Counted from the first letter of the stretch, positions 1-5,582 are shown. The stretch: DNA of 5,802 nt from an uncultured Rikenella sp. (GCF_910579375.1 NZ_CAJTUJ010000119.1:1-5802), one strand, 5' to 3'. Numbers and translations are program-made. Notes: generated by a model from the sequence alone, not told the origin.

Positions 1-113
1 CCGGTTTTCGCGCCCGAAGAACAGACACAGCCCCAAGCTCGACCCAGTTCTCCGCCCCGTGTCCGCCTCACTGCGGCTCCGCTGTCGCTCCGCCGCATTT
101 GCCGTCGCCTGCT

Positions 114-163
114 GGGATTTCATCTCTATTTTGCTCACCGCAAAATGAGTGAAATCCCTTTTT
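114..163 (+). terminator. Hairpin plus T5, module A
   Basis: The outer stem is 9 bp (GGGATTTCA at 114-122 with TGAAATCCC at 150-158). An internal loop (123-127 and 147-149) separates it from a 7-bp inner stem (ATTTTGC 128-134 with GCAAAAT 140-146) closed by the loop TCACC. Five T follow at 159-163, the form of an intrinsic terminator reading on the plus strand. No plus-strand gene is visible upstream, so it is either the end of a gene outside the window or part of a repeated element. The homologous hairpin at 331-379 favours the second. Confidence 0.55.
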
Positions 164-240
164 ACGCGGGCGGGCGACGGATTTCGCGCGCTCCTTTAGG
201 CGGGGCGCGGTCGAGCTTTGTCCCGGATGAAACTGCCCTG
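114..240 (+). repeat. Stem-loop module, copy A
   Basis: This copy has the hairpin and T-run at 114-163, then a downstream box at 205-240. The first 16 bases of that box (205-220) match 655-670 exactly, and the following 20 bases match in 14 positions. The upstream box seen in the other two copies (GCCCAATTCTTT) is at best degenerate here, around 90-113. The function is unknown. Confidence 0.5.
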
Positions 241-274
241 CGCGGGCGGCGTCCGGGTGACCCCGGCGGGACGG

Positions 275-293
275 AGCGATACTGCGTATCGCT
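275..293 (+). other. Perfect 8-bp hairpin
   Basis: AGCGATAC at 275-282 pairs with GTATCGCT at 286-293 around the loop TGC. No T-run follows. It lies between modules A and C. No role can be assigned. Confidence 0.4.
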
Positions 294-304
294 TAATCAG
301 CTCA

Positions 305-411
305 GCCCAATTCTTTATTCGCGCGCCTGCGCGATTCATCTACATTCGGCTACCGCCGAAAGAGTTGAATCGCTTTTTTGGCGTGGCGCGCGGTTACTTT
401 GAAGTAATAAA
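305..411 (+). repeat. Stem-loop module, copy C
   Basis: The upstream box GCCCAATTCTTT (305-316) is followed by a CGCGC-rich stretch and begins 26 bases before the hairpin. The hairpin and T6 run from 331 to 379. The downstream box is degenerate: GCGCGCGG at 386-393 matches 653-660, and CTTTGA and a TAAAGGCC-like end follow with gaps. The central segment TTACTTTGAAGTAA (394-407) has replaced the TCGAGCTTTG core and is itself a near-perfect inverted repeat. Confidence 0.5.
331..379 (+). terminator. Hairpin plus T6, module C
   Basis: The outer stem is 8 bp (GCGATTCA 331-338 with TGAATCGC 366-373) and the inner stem is 6 bp (TTCGGC 345-350 with GCCGAA 355-360), with loop TACC. Six T follow at 374-379. 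It aligns with the hairpin at 114-158 through both internal loops. It differs from that copy by paired changes that preserve the stems, so the two appear to be homologous structured elements. No plus-strand gene ends just before it. Confidence 0.55.
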
Positions 412-413
412 GG

Positions 414-452
414 CCGCCCGCCGTGGCGCGAACGCGTCCGCCGGGCGGGCGG
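414..452 (+). other. GC-only 9-bp inverted repeat
   Basis: CCGCCCGCC (414-422) pairs with GGCGGGCGG (444-452) around a 21-base loop. The low-complexity GC composition makes chance pairing likely, so this is a weak structural feature. Confidence 0.25.
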
Positions 453-471
453 TGCGTTGACCTGCGGTCTC

Positions 472-487
472 CCTCGCGCTTGCGAGG
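472..487 (+). other. Perfect 6-bp hairpin
   Basis: CCTCGC (472-477) pairs with GCGAGG (482-487) around GCTT. It lies in a stretch (about 460-535) whose reverse complement has faint tRNA-like words, but it does not fold into a tRNA. Confidence 0.3.
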
Positions 488-570
488 CATCGTTGACAAG
501 CCGACGTGCTCTAGCTTCACTACTCGGGTCCGGCACTCGGAAGGGGCAGCCTCTACCCCAAGGCCGCCTC

Positions 571-690
571 GCCCAATTCTTTGTCCGCGCGCTGACGGAA
601 ATCTTATTCAAACGCGAAACACGCGTTTGAATGATTTCCTTTTCCAGCAGTCGCGCGCGGTCGAGCTTTGACCCGCCTAAAACTGGCCTC
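571..690 (+). repeat. Stem-loop module, copy B
   Basis: The upstream box GCCCAATTCTTT (571-582) is identical to 305-316 and again begins 26 bases before the first stem base (597). The hairpin and T4 follow, then the downstream box at 655-690, whose first 16 bases equal 205-220. The equal offset and shared order of parts support common descent for the three modules. Hairpin starts lie 217 and 266 bases apart. Confidence 0.5.
597..643 (+). terminator. Hairpin plus T4, module B
   Basis: An 18-bp stem is formed by 597-603 with 633-639 (GGAAATC with GATTTCC) and by 606-616 with 622-632 (ATTCAAACGCG with CGCGTTTGAAT). It has a two-base TT bulge at 604-605 and the loop AAACA. Four T follow at 640-643. 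The form is terminator-like on the plus strand, but no gene precedes it. The loop region is not alignable with the other two hairpins. The flanking boxes, however, place it in the same family. Confidence 0.55.
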
Positions 691-828
691 AGGCCGGGCA
701 GGCCCCGCGTGCCCGCGGCGCGCAATGAGCCGCCACGGCCAAATAACGCACGGCAACCTCAGCCCCAACCTCAAGAAAATCCCCACACCCAAAACCGTGC
801 AAACTCCGGCAGAAGCAACCCCCGCTAC

Positions 829-865
829 AACAAAAGTGCCGGTCGATGGATATCGACCGGCACTT
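829..865 (-). terminator. Intrinsic terminator of the exbB-exbD-argS-folD unit
   Basis: A perfect 14-bp stem (AAGTGCCGGTCGAT at 834-847 with ATCGACCGGCACTT at 852-865) encloses a four-base loop. Read on the minus strand it is followed by TTTTGTT (835-829). It begins 21 bases after the folD stop codon. This is a textbook rho-independent terminator for the minus-strand genes. The opposite side lacks a comparable T-run, so it is probably unidirectional. Confidence 0.9.
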
Positions 866-886
866 CATATTCCATGATTTTACAAT

Positions 887-1753
887 CTACTTCCCATAAA
901 TAGCCCCTTCCGCCGCCAAAAGCGTGTTTTTCATCAAGCTCACGATCGTCATCGGCCCCACCCCGCCCGGCACCGGCGTAATGTAACTGCACTTCGGCGC
1001 CACCTCGTCGAACTTCACATCCCCCAGCAACTTCCACCCGTTTTTCGTCTTGTCGCTCGGCACCCGCGTAATCCCCACATCGATCACCACCGCCCCCGGC
1101 TTCACCATGTCCGCCGTCACGAACTCCGCCTTCCCCAGCGCCGCCACCAGAATATCCGCCCCCGCACAAATCTCCCTCAGGTTCTCCGTCCGGCTGTGAC
1201 ACAACGTCACCGTACAATTGAACTCCTTATCCGACAACAAATTAGCCATCGGCCGCCCCACGATATTGCTCCGTCCCACCACCACGCAATGCCGTCCCGC
1301 CGTCGGTATTTTATAGTACCTCAACAGCTCGCAAATCCCCTCCGGCGTCGCCGAGACATAAGCCGGCAACCCCAGAATCATCCGCCCGACATTCACCGGA
1401 TGAAACCCGTCCACATCCTTCCGCGGATCGATCGCCTCGATCACCTTTTGCTCCGAAATATGCTTCGGCAGCGGCATCTGGACAATAAACCCATCCACCT
1501 CCGGATCCGCATTGAGCCGCCCGATCTCGCCCAGCAACGCCTCCTCCGTGATATCCTCCTCGAAGCGCAACACCGTCGACCGGAAACCGATCTCGCGACA
1601 CGCCCGCTCCTTATGCCCCACATACGTTTCGCTCGCCCCGTCGTGCCCGACCAGTATCGCCACCAGATACGGTTTCCGCTCCATCGCCGCCACCCGTTCC
1701 GCCATCCGCTGCTTCAGCGCCGCAGCCACCGTTTTTCCATCAATTAGCTCCAT
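887..1753 (-). CDS. folD: Bifunctional methylenetetrahydrofolate dehydrogenase/cyclohydrolase FolD
   Basis: This cytosolic enzyme oxidises 5,10-methylene-THF to 5,10-methenyl-THF with NADP and hydrolyses that to 10-formyl-THF, supplying one-carbon units for purine and formyl-Met synthesis. The protein has 288 residues, a normal family length. Key residues match E. coli FolD with a constant offset of six: Tyr44 and Lys48 in YVGHK (E. coli Tyr50, Lys54), Gln92 in VQMPLP (Gln98) and Asp115 in KDVDGF (Asp121). The nucleotide-binding motif GRSNIVGRP is at 160-168 and the family signature PGGVGPMT at 262-269. I chose the ATG at 1753. An in-frame extension to 1771 would start at TTG and adds six residues (MKNRDK) not needed by the fold. 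The bases before the ATG are A-rich. It is the last gene of the unit, 51 bp after argS and just before the terminator at 829-865. Confidence 0.96.
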   Translation of the reverse strand: MELIDGKTVAAALKQRMAERVAAMERKPYLVAILVGHDGASETYVGHKERACREIGFRSTVLRFEEDITEEALLGEIGRLNADPEVDGFIVQMPLPKHISEQKVIEAIDPRKDVDGFHPVNVGRMILGLPAYVSATPEGICELLRYYKIPTAGRHCVVVGRSNIVGRPMANLLSDKEFNCTVTLCHSRTENLREICAGADILVAALGKAEFVTADMVKPGAVVIDVGITRVPSDKTKNGWKLLGDVKFDEVAPKCSYITPVPGGVGPMTIVSLMKNTLLAAEGAIYGK

Positions 1754-1804
1754 TTTATCTCTATTTTTCAAATTATTCTTCCGAAACCCTCCCGCACAGA
1801 GAGC

Positions 1805-3607
1805 CTACATCCGCTCCGGCATCTCGATCCCCAGCAAACCCATCGCCCGCGCCAAGATCCGCGCCACCTCGGCCGCCAACGCCAACCGGAACACCCGATC
1901 CTCCGCCGCCACATCCGACCTCAGGATCGGATAATCGTGATAATACTGGTTGAACTCCTTCGCCAGGTCATAAGCATAAGCCGCCACGATCGCCGGCGAG
2001 AACGCCTCTCCCGCCTCGCGCACCACCCCTCCGAACTCCGTGAGCAGTTTGATTAGCTCGATCTCCTTCGCCTCCGGCACCCGCCCGTCGAAGAAATCCG
2101 CCGCAGAAGCAACCCTCCCCTCCCCTTTCTGCTCCTCCGCCCTCCGCTGCAACGACCGGATCCGGGCATACGTATACTGAATGAACGGCCCCGTATTCCC
2201 GTTGAAATCGATCGACTCCTTCGGGTCGAACAACATCGTCTTCTTCGGATCGACCTTGAGGATGAAGTATTTGAGCGCCCCCAAGCCCACCATCCGCGAG
2301 ATTTCGGCAATCTCCTCGTCCGACAAGCCGTCCAGTTTTCCCGCCTCGACCGCCACCGCCCTCGCCGTCGCCACCATCTCCGCAATCAGGTCGTCCGCAT
2401 CCACCACCGTCCCCTCGCGAGACTTCATCTTGCCCTCCGGCAGCTCCACCATCCCGTACGAAAGGTGGAAAATCCCGTCCGCCCACTCGTACCCCAACTT
2501 CCTGAGGATCAACTTCAAGACCTGAAAATGGTAATTCTGTTCATTCCCCACCACATAGACCATCTCGTCCAGCCCGTACTCCCCGTGCCGCTGCACCGCC
2601 GTCCCCAAGTCCTGCGTCATGTAGACACTCGTCCCGTCTCCCCGCAAGAGGAGCTTCTGATCCAACCCGTCCCCCGTCAAGTCCGCCCACACCGACCCGT
2701 CCTCCTTCCGGAAGAAGACCCCGTTCTCCAACCCCCTCTGCACCAGCTCCTTCCCCAAGAGATACGTATTCGATTCGTAATAGACCTTGTCGAACGACAC
2801 CCCCAACGCCCGGTAAGTCTCGTCGAACCCCTTGTAGACCCATCCGTTCATCCGCTCCCAGAGCCCGTAGACCTCCGGATCCTTCGCCTCCCACCGTCTG
2901 AGCATCTCCTGCGCCTCGCGCATAATGGGCGCCTCCCTCTTCGCCGTCTCCTCGTCCAGCCCACGCTCCGCCATCAGCTGCCGCACCTCCGCCTTATAGG
3001 CCTGATCGAACGCCACATAGTATTTCCCCACCAAATGATCCCCCTTCATCCCGCTCGACTCCGGCGTCTCCCCCTCCCCGAACTTGAGCCACGCCAGCAT
3101 CGACTTGCAGATATGAATTCCTCGGTCATTCACCAGATTGGCTTTCAAGACATTGCATCCGTTCGCCTCCAGGATTTTCGAGACCGAATACCCCAACAGA
3201 TTGTTCCGGATATGCCCCAAGTGGAGCGGCTTGTTGGTGTTCGGCGAGCTATACTCGACCATCACCGTCCGCCCGTTGTCGCACACGAAGCCATAATTAG
3301 ACTCCCCCCTCATCTCCGCCATCGCGCCGATCCAATACGCCGGCGTGAGCGACAGATTGAGAAATCCCTTGATGACATTGAACTCCCCGATCGTCTCCGG
3401 ACAATTCTCCCGCAGCCAGAGTCCGATCTCGTTCGCCGTAGCCTCCGGCGCCTTTCGGCTGATTTTCAGGAGCGGAAAGGTGACCAGCGTATAATCCCCC
3501 TCGAACTCCTTCCTGGTTTTCGAAATCTGCACCTCAGCCATCGCCCCGCCATACAGCGCGGCCACCGCCCGTTCGCAACACGTTTTAACCGTATTCTCAG
3601 CATTCAT
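1805..3607 (-). CDS. argS: Arginyl-tRNA synthetase
   Basis: This cytosolic class I aminoacyl-tRNA synthetase attaches arginine to tRNA-Arg using ATP. It is 600 residues and full length. The N-terminal Add1-type tRNA-recognition domain covers about residues 1-100 and leads into VEYSSPNTNKPLHLGHIRNN, where HLGH (129-132) is the HIGH motif. The Rossmann catalytic core follows. KMKSR (393-397, in PEGKMKSREG) stands at the KMSKS position. NTGPFIQYTYARI (471-483) begins the C-terminal DALR-type anticodon-binding domain, which ends in the usual LLGIEMPERM tail. The ATG at 3607 follows an AT-rich spot (AAATATATACGACT) with no clear Shine-Dalgarno sequence. It is third in the unit, 57 bp after exbD and 51 bp before folD. 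The opposite strand stays open for over 500 codons across this gene, an effect of codon bias and not a second gene. Confidence 0.97.
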   Translation of the reverse strand: MNAENTVKTCCERAVAALYGGAMAEVQISKTRKEFEGDYTLVTFPLLKISRKAPEATANEIGLWLRENCPETIGEFNVIKGFLNLSLTPAYWIGAMAEMRGESNYGFVCDNGRTVMVEYSSPNTNKPLHLGHIRNNLLGYSVSKILEANGCNVLKANLVNDRGIHICKSMLAWLKFGEGETPESSGMKGDHLVGKYYVAFDQAYKAEVRQLMAERGLDEETAKREAPIMREAQEMLRRWEAKDPEVYGLWERMNGWVYKGFDETYRALGVSFDKVYYESNTYLLGKELVQRGLENGVFFRKEDGSVWADLTGDGLDQKLLLRGDGTSVYMTQDLGTAVQRHGEYGLDEMVYVVGNEQNYHFQVLKLILRKLGYEWADGIFHLSYGMVELPEGKMKSREGTVVDADDLIAEMVATARAVAVEAGKLDGLSDEEIAEISRMVGLGALKYFILKVDPKKTMLFDPKESIDFNGNTGPFIQYTYARIRSLQRRAEEQKGEGRVASAADFFDGRVPEAKEIELIKLLTEFGGVVREAGEAFSPAIVAAYAYDLAKEFNQYYHDYPILRSDVAAEDRVFRLALAAEVARILARAMGLLGIEMPERM

Positions 3608-3664
3608 AGTCGTATATATTTCTTCGTATCCTTAACCCTGCTGCCCCCCCTCTCTCAGTACGCC

Positions 3665-4057
3665 CTACTCCGGCGCCGTCGCCAGCACCAGTTTGTATTT
3701 GTTGTCCCGCGCGATATTCATCACCTTGACCACCTCGTCCACCGGCACCGTCCGGTCGCAGTGCAACGATATCGTCGGCTCCTCGACCCCCTCCAGGCGA
3801 GTGCGAAGCCGCCCCGCCAACTGATCGAACGACACCTGCTCCATCTCGACAAAATACTGAAGATCAGCCGTAATCGAGACCGTCGTATACGGTTTCTCCT
3901 TGTTCGCATTGCTGCTCTTCGGCAGCAAGAGTTTGAGCGCATTCGGGTTGATGAGCGTCGTGGAGATCATCAGGAAGAGCAGCAGCAGAAAGATCAAGTC
4001 CGTCTGCGACGCGCTTCCCCCTCCCATATCTATTTTAGAACTCCGTTTAATGGCCAT
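3665..4057 (-). CDS. exbD: ExbD/TolR-family biopolymer transport protein
   Basis: This is the small inner-membrane subunit of a proton-driven motor, working with the ExbB/TolQ channel to energise TonB-dependent outer-membrane transport or Tol-type envelope functions. It has 130 residues, near the family length. A short basic cytoplasmic start (AIKRSSK) and a GGGSASQTD segment precede a single membrane span at about residues 21-36. Asp20 at its head matches the essential proton-path aspartate (Asp25 of E. coli ExbD). The periplasmic domain follows, ending in the family-like segment ISLHCDRTVPVDEVVKVMNI. I used the ATG at 4057; Met11 is possible but would remove the basic start. It lies 59 bp after its partner exbB. 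TonB-type versus Tol-type use cannot be settled, since no tonB, second exbD, tolA or tolB is nearby. Confidence 0.9.
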   Translation of the reverse strand: MAIKRSSKIDMGGGSASQTDLIFLLLLFLMISTTLINPNALKLLLPKSSNANKEKPYTTVSITADLQYFVEMEQVSFDQLAGRLRTRLEGVEEPTISLHCDRTVPVDEVVKVMNIARDNKYKLVLATAPE

Positions 4058-4116
4058 CGTAAATGAGCACTATCTTGTGTAACGTAAAACAACCAGCCGC
4101 ATCCGCTCCCGCCCCC

Positions 4117-4806
4117 TTAGAGCATCCTCCCGCCGCCCGTCGGATTCTCCTTAGCCGTGACGATATCCATGAAAGCGATCGTATTGGCCTCCATCTGGAA
4201 TACCACCTTTTCGATCCTGGCCACGAGGAAGTTATACCCGAAGTATGCCGGAATCCCGACCACCAGCCCCCCGACCGTCGTAATCATGGCCGTGTACATC
4301 CCGCTGGCCAAGATCGAGAGATCGACCGACCCTCCCGCCGCCGCCATGTCCATAAACGCCTGCACCATCCCGAGCACCGTCCCGAGGAAGCCGATCATCG
4401 GCGCCCCTCCGGCCGTCGTCGCGAGGAACGGCAAACCGCTCTCCAGCCTCGAGACCTCCAGATTGGCCACATTTTCGATCGCCGCCTGAATATCCGCCTT
4501 CGGCCTCCCGAGATTCATAATCCCTTTTTCGATCATCCTCGCGACCGGACTCCTCCTCGTGCGGCAGTACTGAATCGCCTGCTCGATCTTCCGTTCGTAG
4601 ATCAAGTCCCTGATTTTGGTCATAAACCCGGCATCCATCTTGTCGGACGCCTGCCTCACCATCCAGAATCGTTCGAAGAAGATAAAGATGGATATCGCCG
4701 ACAAGAGCGCCAACGGAATCATCAACCATCCGCCGGCGAGGATCAGCGATCCCAGTCCGATCGTTTCGGGTTTCGCCGCCGTCTGGGCAGCCTGCAAGAT
4801 CATCAT
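4117..4806 (-). CDS. exbB: MotA/TolQ/ExbB-family proton channel protein
   Basis: This is the polytopic inner-membrane subunit whose oligomer surrounds the ExbD span and conducts protons to drive TonB-linked uptake or Tol-type work. It has 229 residues with three membrane spans at about 19-44, 126-152 and 168-197, and a large cytoplasmic loop between the first two, as the family requires. Family signatures are GAPMIGFLGTVLGMVQAF (134-151) and TTVGGLVVGIPAY (176-188), which carry the channel-lining Thr residues. The short N-terminus has no cleavable signal peptide. The start is ATG at 4806 or the adjacent ATG at 4803; the two cannot be separated by sequence. It is the first gene of the unit. 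exbD follows after 59 bp. The name exbB is by family; tolQ is equally possible. Confidence 0.9.
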   Translation of the reverse strand: MMILQAAQTAAKPETIGLGSLILAGGWLMIPLALLSAISIFIFFERFWMVRQASDKMDAGFMTKIRDLIYERKIEQAIQYCRTRRSPVARMIEKGIMNLGRPKADIQAAIENVANLEVSRLESGLPFLATTAGGAPMIGFLGTVLGMVQAFMDMAAAGGSVDLSILASGMYTAMITTVGGLVVGIPAYFGYNFLVARIEKVVFQMEANTIAFMDIVTAKENPTGGGRML

Positions 4807-4871
4807 ATCGTCAGAGTATAAATATTTTACGTTCCGTTACCTCCCCCACTCGTTCCTCTTGCGCTTCATCT

Positions 4872-4932
4872 CCCCCACCCCACGACCACCTCCCCAGCCC
4901 CCCTGCACCGTCCCCGGCAGGCCCCTCGCCCC
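4872..4932 (-). promoter_or_regulatory. G-run cluster with quadruplex potential in the exbB leader
   Basis: Seven runs of at least four G occur on the minus strand within 61 bases: 4932-4929, 4925-4922, 4915-4912, 4903-4898, 4895-4892, 4881-4878 and 4876-4872. The intervening loops are 3, 6, 8, 2, 10 and 1 bases. Four-run combinations approach the usual G-quadruplex pattern, though every set includes one loop longer than seven. The cluster ends 66 bases before the exbB start codon. Any regulatory role is inference. Confidence 0.35.
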
Positions 4933-5011
4933 GCATCCTCCTCTGCCCTCGCCCCCTCTTCATCCCCTCCCCGTCATTCGCCCCTTGCCTCCTCATCCCC
5001 TTTCTTTTCTT

Positions 5012-5045
5012 CTTGTATTCTCTTTCTCCTTGTATTCCCTTCTCT
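5012..5045. repeat. Two imperfect 17-bp tandem copies in the purine tract
   Basis: On the plus strand CTTGTATTC occurs at 5012-5020 and again at 5029-5037, each followed by a pyrimidine stretch, giving a 17-bp period. It is probably slippage within the polypyrimidine tract. Confidence 0.4.
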
Positions 5046-5124
5046 TTCCCTTTTTTCTCTTTCCCTCCTTGCCTGCTTTGCCCTCCCCCTCAGCCGCACT
5101 CGCCACAATCCGAGTAAGTTGTTG

Positions 5125-5156
5125 CAAATATAGGAATTTTTCAACGGAAATTCACC
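5125..5156 (-). promoter_or_regulatory. Candidate Bacteroidetes-type promoter for the exbB unit
   Basis: Read on the minus strand, 5132-5125 is TATATTTG, a perfect match to the TAnnTTTG -7 box of the Bacteroidetes primary sigma factor, in a local AT-rich island. At the usual ~20-base spacing upstream only GGTG (5156-5153) is found, a poor match to the TTTG -33 box. Transcription would begin near 5117 and run toward exbB, giving a leader of about 310 bases. No equally good box was seen closer to exbB. Confidence 0.45.
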
Positions 5157-5168
5157 GTCCGTCCCCAT

Positions 5169-5185
5169 CCGCCCCGGGCTACCGC
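5169..5185 (+). repeat. Cassette entry box, copy 1
   Basis: CCGCCCCGGGCTACCGC, coding for APGYR, contains a CCCGGG palindrome. It is identical to 5381-5397 and matches 5645-5661 in 15 of 17 positions. Similarity between cassettes 1 and 2 breaks off on both sides of this box. Confidence 0.7.
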
Positions 5186-5365
5186 GGTTACGGAGACGGT
5201 AAAGTTTGGAATGTCGGCGACGGAGGTTTCGGTTTTTCCCCCGCTACCTCTCCCCGTGAAGAGTATGCCTGTTGCATAACCCTGAATTTCGGAGTACAAA
5301 GGCTCAATCCGACTACGCTGGACAGTCGCGGCTTCGGTCTTCAGTTGCGTTGCCTCTCGGAATAA
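5171..5365 (+). pseudogene. FISUMP-type C-terminal cassette 1 (no start)
   Basis: This segment encodes 64 residues and TAA, read in the frame that opens with APGYR and ends GFGLQLRCLSE. The order of features fits the last part of a FISUMP domain, found in Bacteroidetes surface and lipoproteins: a GYR entry motif, a VGDGG turn with aromatic and Ser-rich follow-up (GFGFSPATS), a variable beta region (ITLNFGVQRLNP) and an R-C-L-S-E end. There is no start codon, signal sequence or N-terminal half. The frame stays open further upstream only because the pyrimidine tract lacks stops. It starts about 39 bases behind the minus-strand -7 box, so no promoter serves it. It is either a silent donor cassette or a decayed gene end. 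The assignment to FISUMP is from motif memory. Confidence 0.55.
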
Positions 5366-5382
5366 ACGGGACAAGCGGCACC
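5341..5382 (+). repeat. Cassette exit box, copy 1
   Basis: The 24 bases 5341-5364 (coding for the QLRCLSE end and two bases of the stop) are identical to 5541-5564, exactly 200 bases away. The next 18 bases remain similar (13 of about 18, with one gap), although they are beyond the stop codon, so the repeat is not explained by protein conservation alone. Confidence 0.7.
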
Positions 5383-5397
5383 GCCCCGGGCTACCGC
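5381..5397 (+). repeat. Cassette entry box, copy 2
   Basis: Exact copy of 5169-5185, abutting the end of the first exit box, so that cassettes 1 and 2 are joined box to box. Confidence 0.7.
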
Positions 5398-5565
5398 TGG
5401 CCCATTTCGGGCGTACCGGGCGGCGTCGGCAACGACGGATTCAGTTATTCGTCGTCGGTCAGCGGTATCTTAGGCATGACCATGAGTTTCTACGTGACGA
5501 GCTTCACTCCCAGCTACTCGTTCAACCGTGCCGCTGGTCGTCAGTTGCGTTGCCTCTCGGAATAG
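5383..5565 (+). pseudogene. FISUMP-type C-terminal cassette 2 (no start)
   Basis: This segment encodes 60 residues and TAG. It opens with APGYRWPISGVPGG, continues VGNDGFSYSSSVSG, then a variable segment (LGMTMSFYVTSFTPSYSF), and ends AAGRQLRCLSE. It begins 17 bases after the stop of cassette 1. The first 17 bases around the APGYR codons and the last 24 bases through the stop are identical to cassette 1, while the interior is strongly diverged and four codons shorter. An ATG at 5272 is in frame but lies inside cassette 1 in another reading frame, so it is not a credible start. The SYSSS segment matches the position of the family's YWSSS motif, with Tyr instead of Trp. Confidence 0.55.
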
Positions 5566-5582
5566 ACAGGAACGAGCAGCAC
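5541..5582 (+). repeat. Cassette exit box, copy 2
   Basis: Exact 24-base copy of 5341-5364 followed by a similar post-stop segment. In that segment the substitutions relative to copy 1 are all A/G exchanges. Confidence 0.7.

Larger units (their letters stand above)
1..830. other. Gene-free GC-rich intergenic mosaic of stem-loops
   Basis: I see no convincing gene here. Several frames are open for 60-130 codons, including plus frame 1 from the window edge to 402. Their translations are Arg/Pro/Gly-rich and run straight through perfect hairpins and T-runs, as expected of GC-rich noncoding DNA. The stretch instead contains three diverged copies of a stem-loop module in the same orientation, listed separately, with smaller hairpins between them. 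From about 690 to 830 nothing is recognisable beyond a C/A-rich run leading into the operon terminator. Confidence 0.6.
4807..5116 (-). other. Long purine-rich 5' leader of exbB, no gene
   Basis: About 310 bases separate the candidate promoter from the exbB start, and I see no gene in them. On the minus strand the section nearer the promoter (about 4985-5095) is almost pure A/G, and the section nearer exbB is G-rich. Open frames exist on both strands (minus 4811-4996; plus frame open through the whole tract). They encode low-complexity Arg/Gly/Glu or Pro/Ser/Leu strings that follow from base composition. The last minus-strand frame stops at 4811-4813, four bases before the exbB ATG. Confidence 0.5.

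Noticed and set aside
30..50. Inverted copy of the module downstream box (AAGCTCGACC)
   Set aside because: Only about 11 bases match the reverse complement of the box core and the remaining order differs; too short to claim a fourth copy.
1..402. Open plus-strand frame from the window edge through the stem-loop modules
   Set aside because: The translation has no recognisable domain and crosses two hairpins with T-runs; repeats and GC content explain the lack of stops.
460..540. tRNA-like words on the minus strand (TAGAGCACGTCGGCTTGTCAA)
   Set aside because: It resembles a D-arm plus anticodon loop. However, the D-loop is too short, the anticodon stem has a mismatch or the wrong loop size, and there is no T-loop GGTTCGA motif or acceptor stem.
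549..561. 13-nt inverted match to 5609-5621 (GCCTCTACCCCAA)
   Set aside because: About one such match is expected by chance in a window this size, and the flanks do not extend the similarity.
1754..1771. Six-codon N-terminal extension of FolD
   Set aside because: The extension begins with TTG, and the internal ATG at 1753 gives the standard family start (MELIDGK) after an A-rich leader.
2465..4066. Plus-strand open frame of 533 codons antisense to argS and exbD
   Set aside because: It lies entirely opposite well-identified genes; its Pro/Arg/His/Leu-rich translation is the shadow expected from GC-rich codon use on the other strand.
4974..5168. Minus-strand 64-codon frame at the promoter region
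   Set aside because: Its start codon lies upstream of the candidate promoter and the product is an Arg/Glu/Lys string dictated by the purine tract.
4616..5365. Plus-strand open frame running into cassette 1 with an apparent ATG
   Set aside because: The upstream part is antisense to exbB and then a pyrimidine tract giving Pro/Ser/Leu/Phe low complexity. It shows no N-terminal FISUMP features, so it is not a genuine start for the cassette.
5272..5565. Plus-strand frame with ATG at 5272 reading into cassette 2
   Set aside because: Its first ~37 codons are an out-of-frame reading of cassette 1 and its exit box, so only the part from APGYR on is meaningful.
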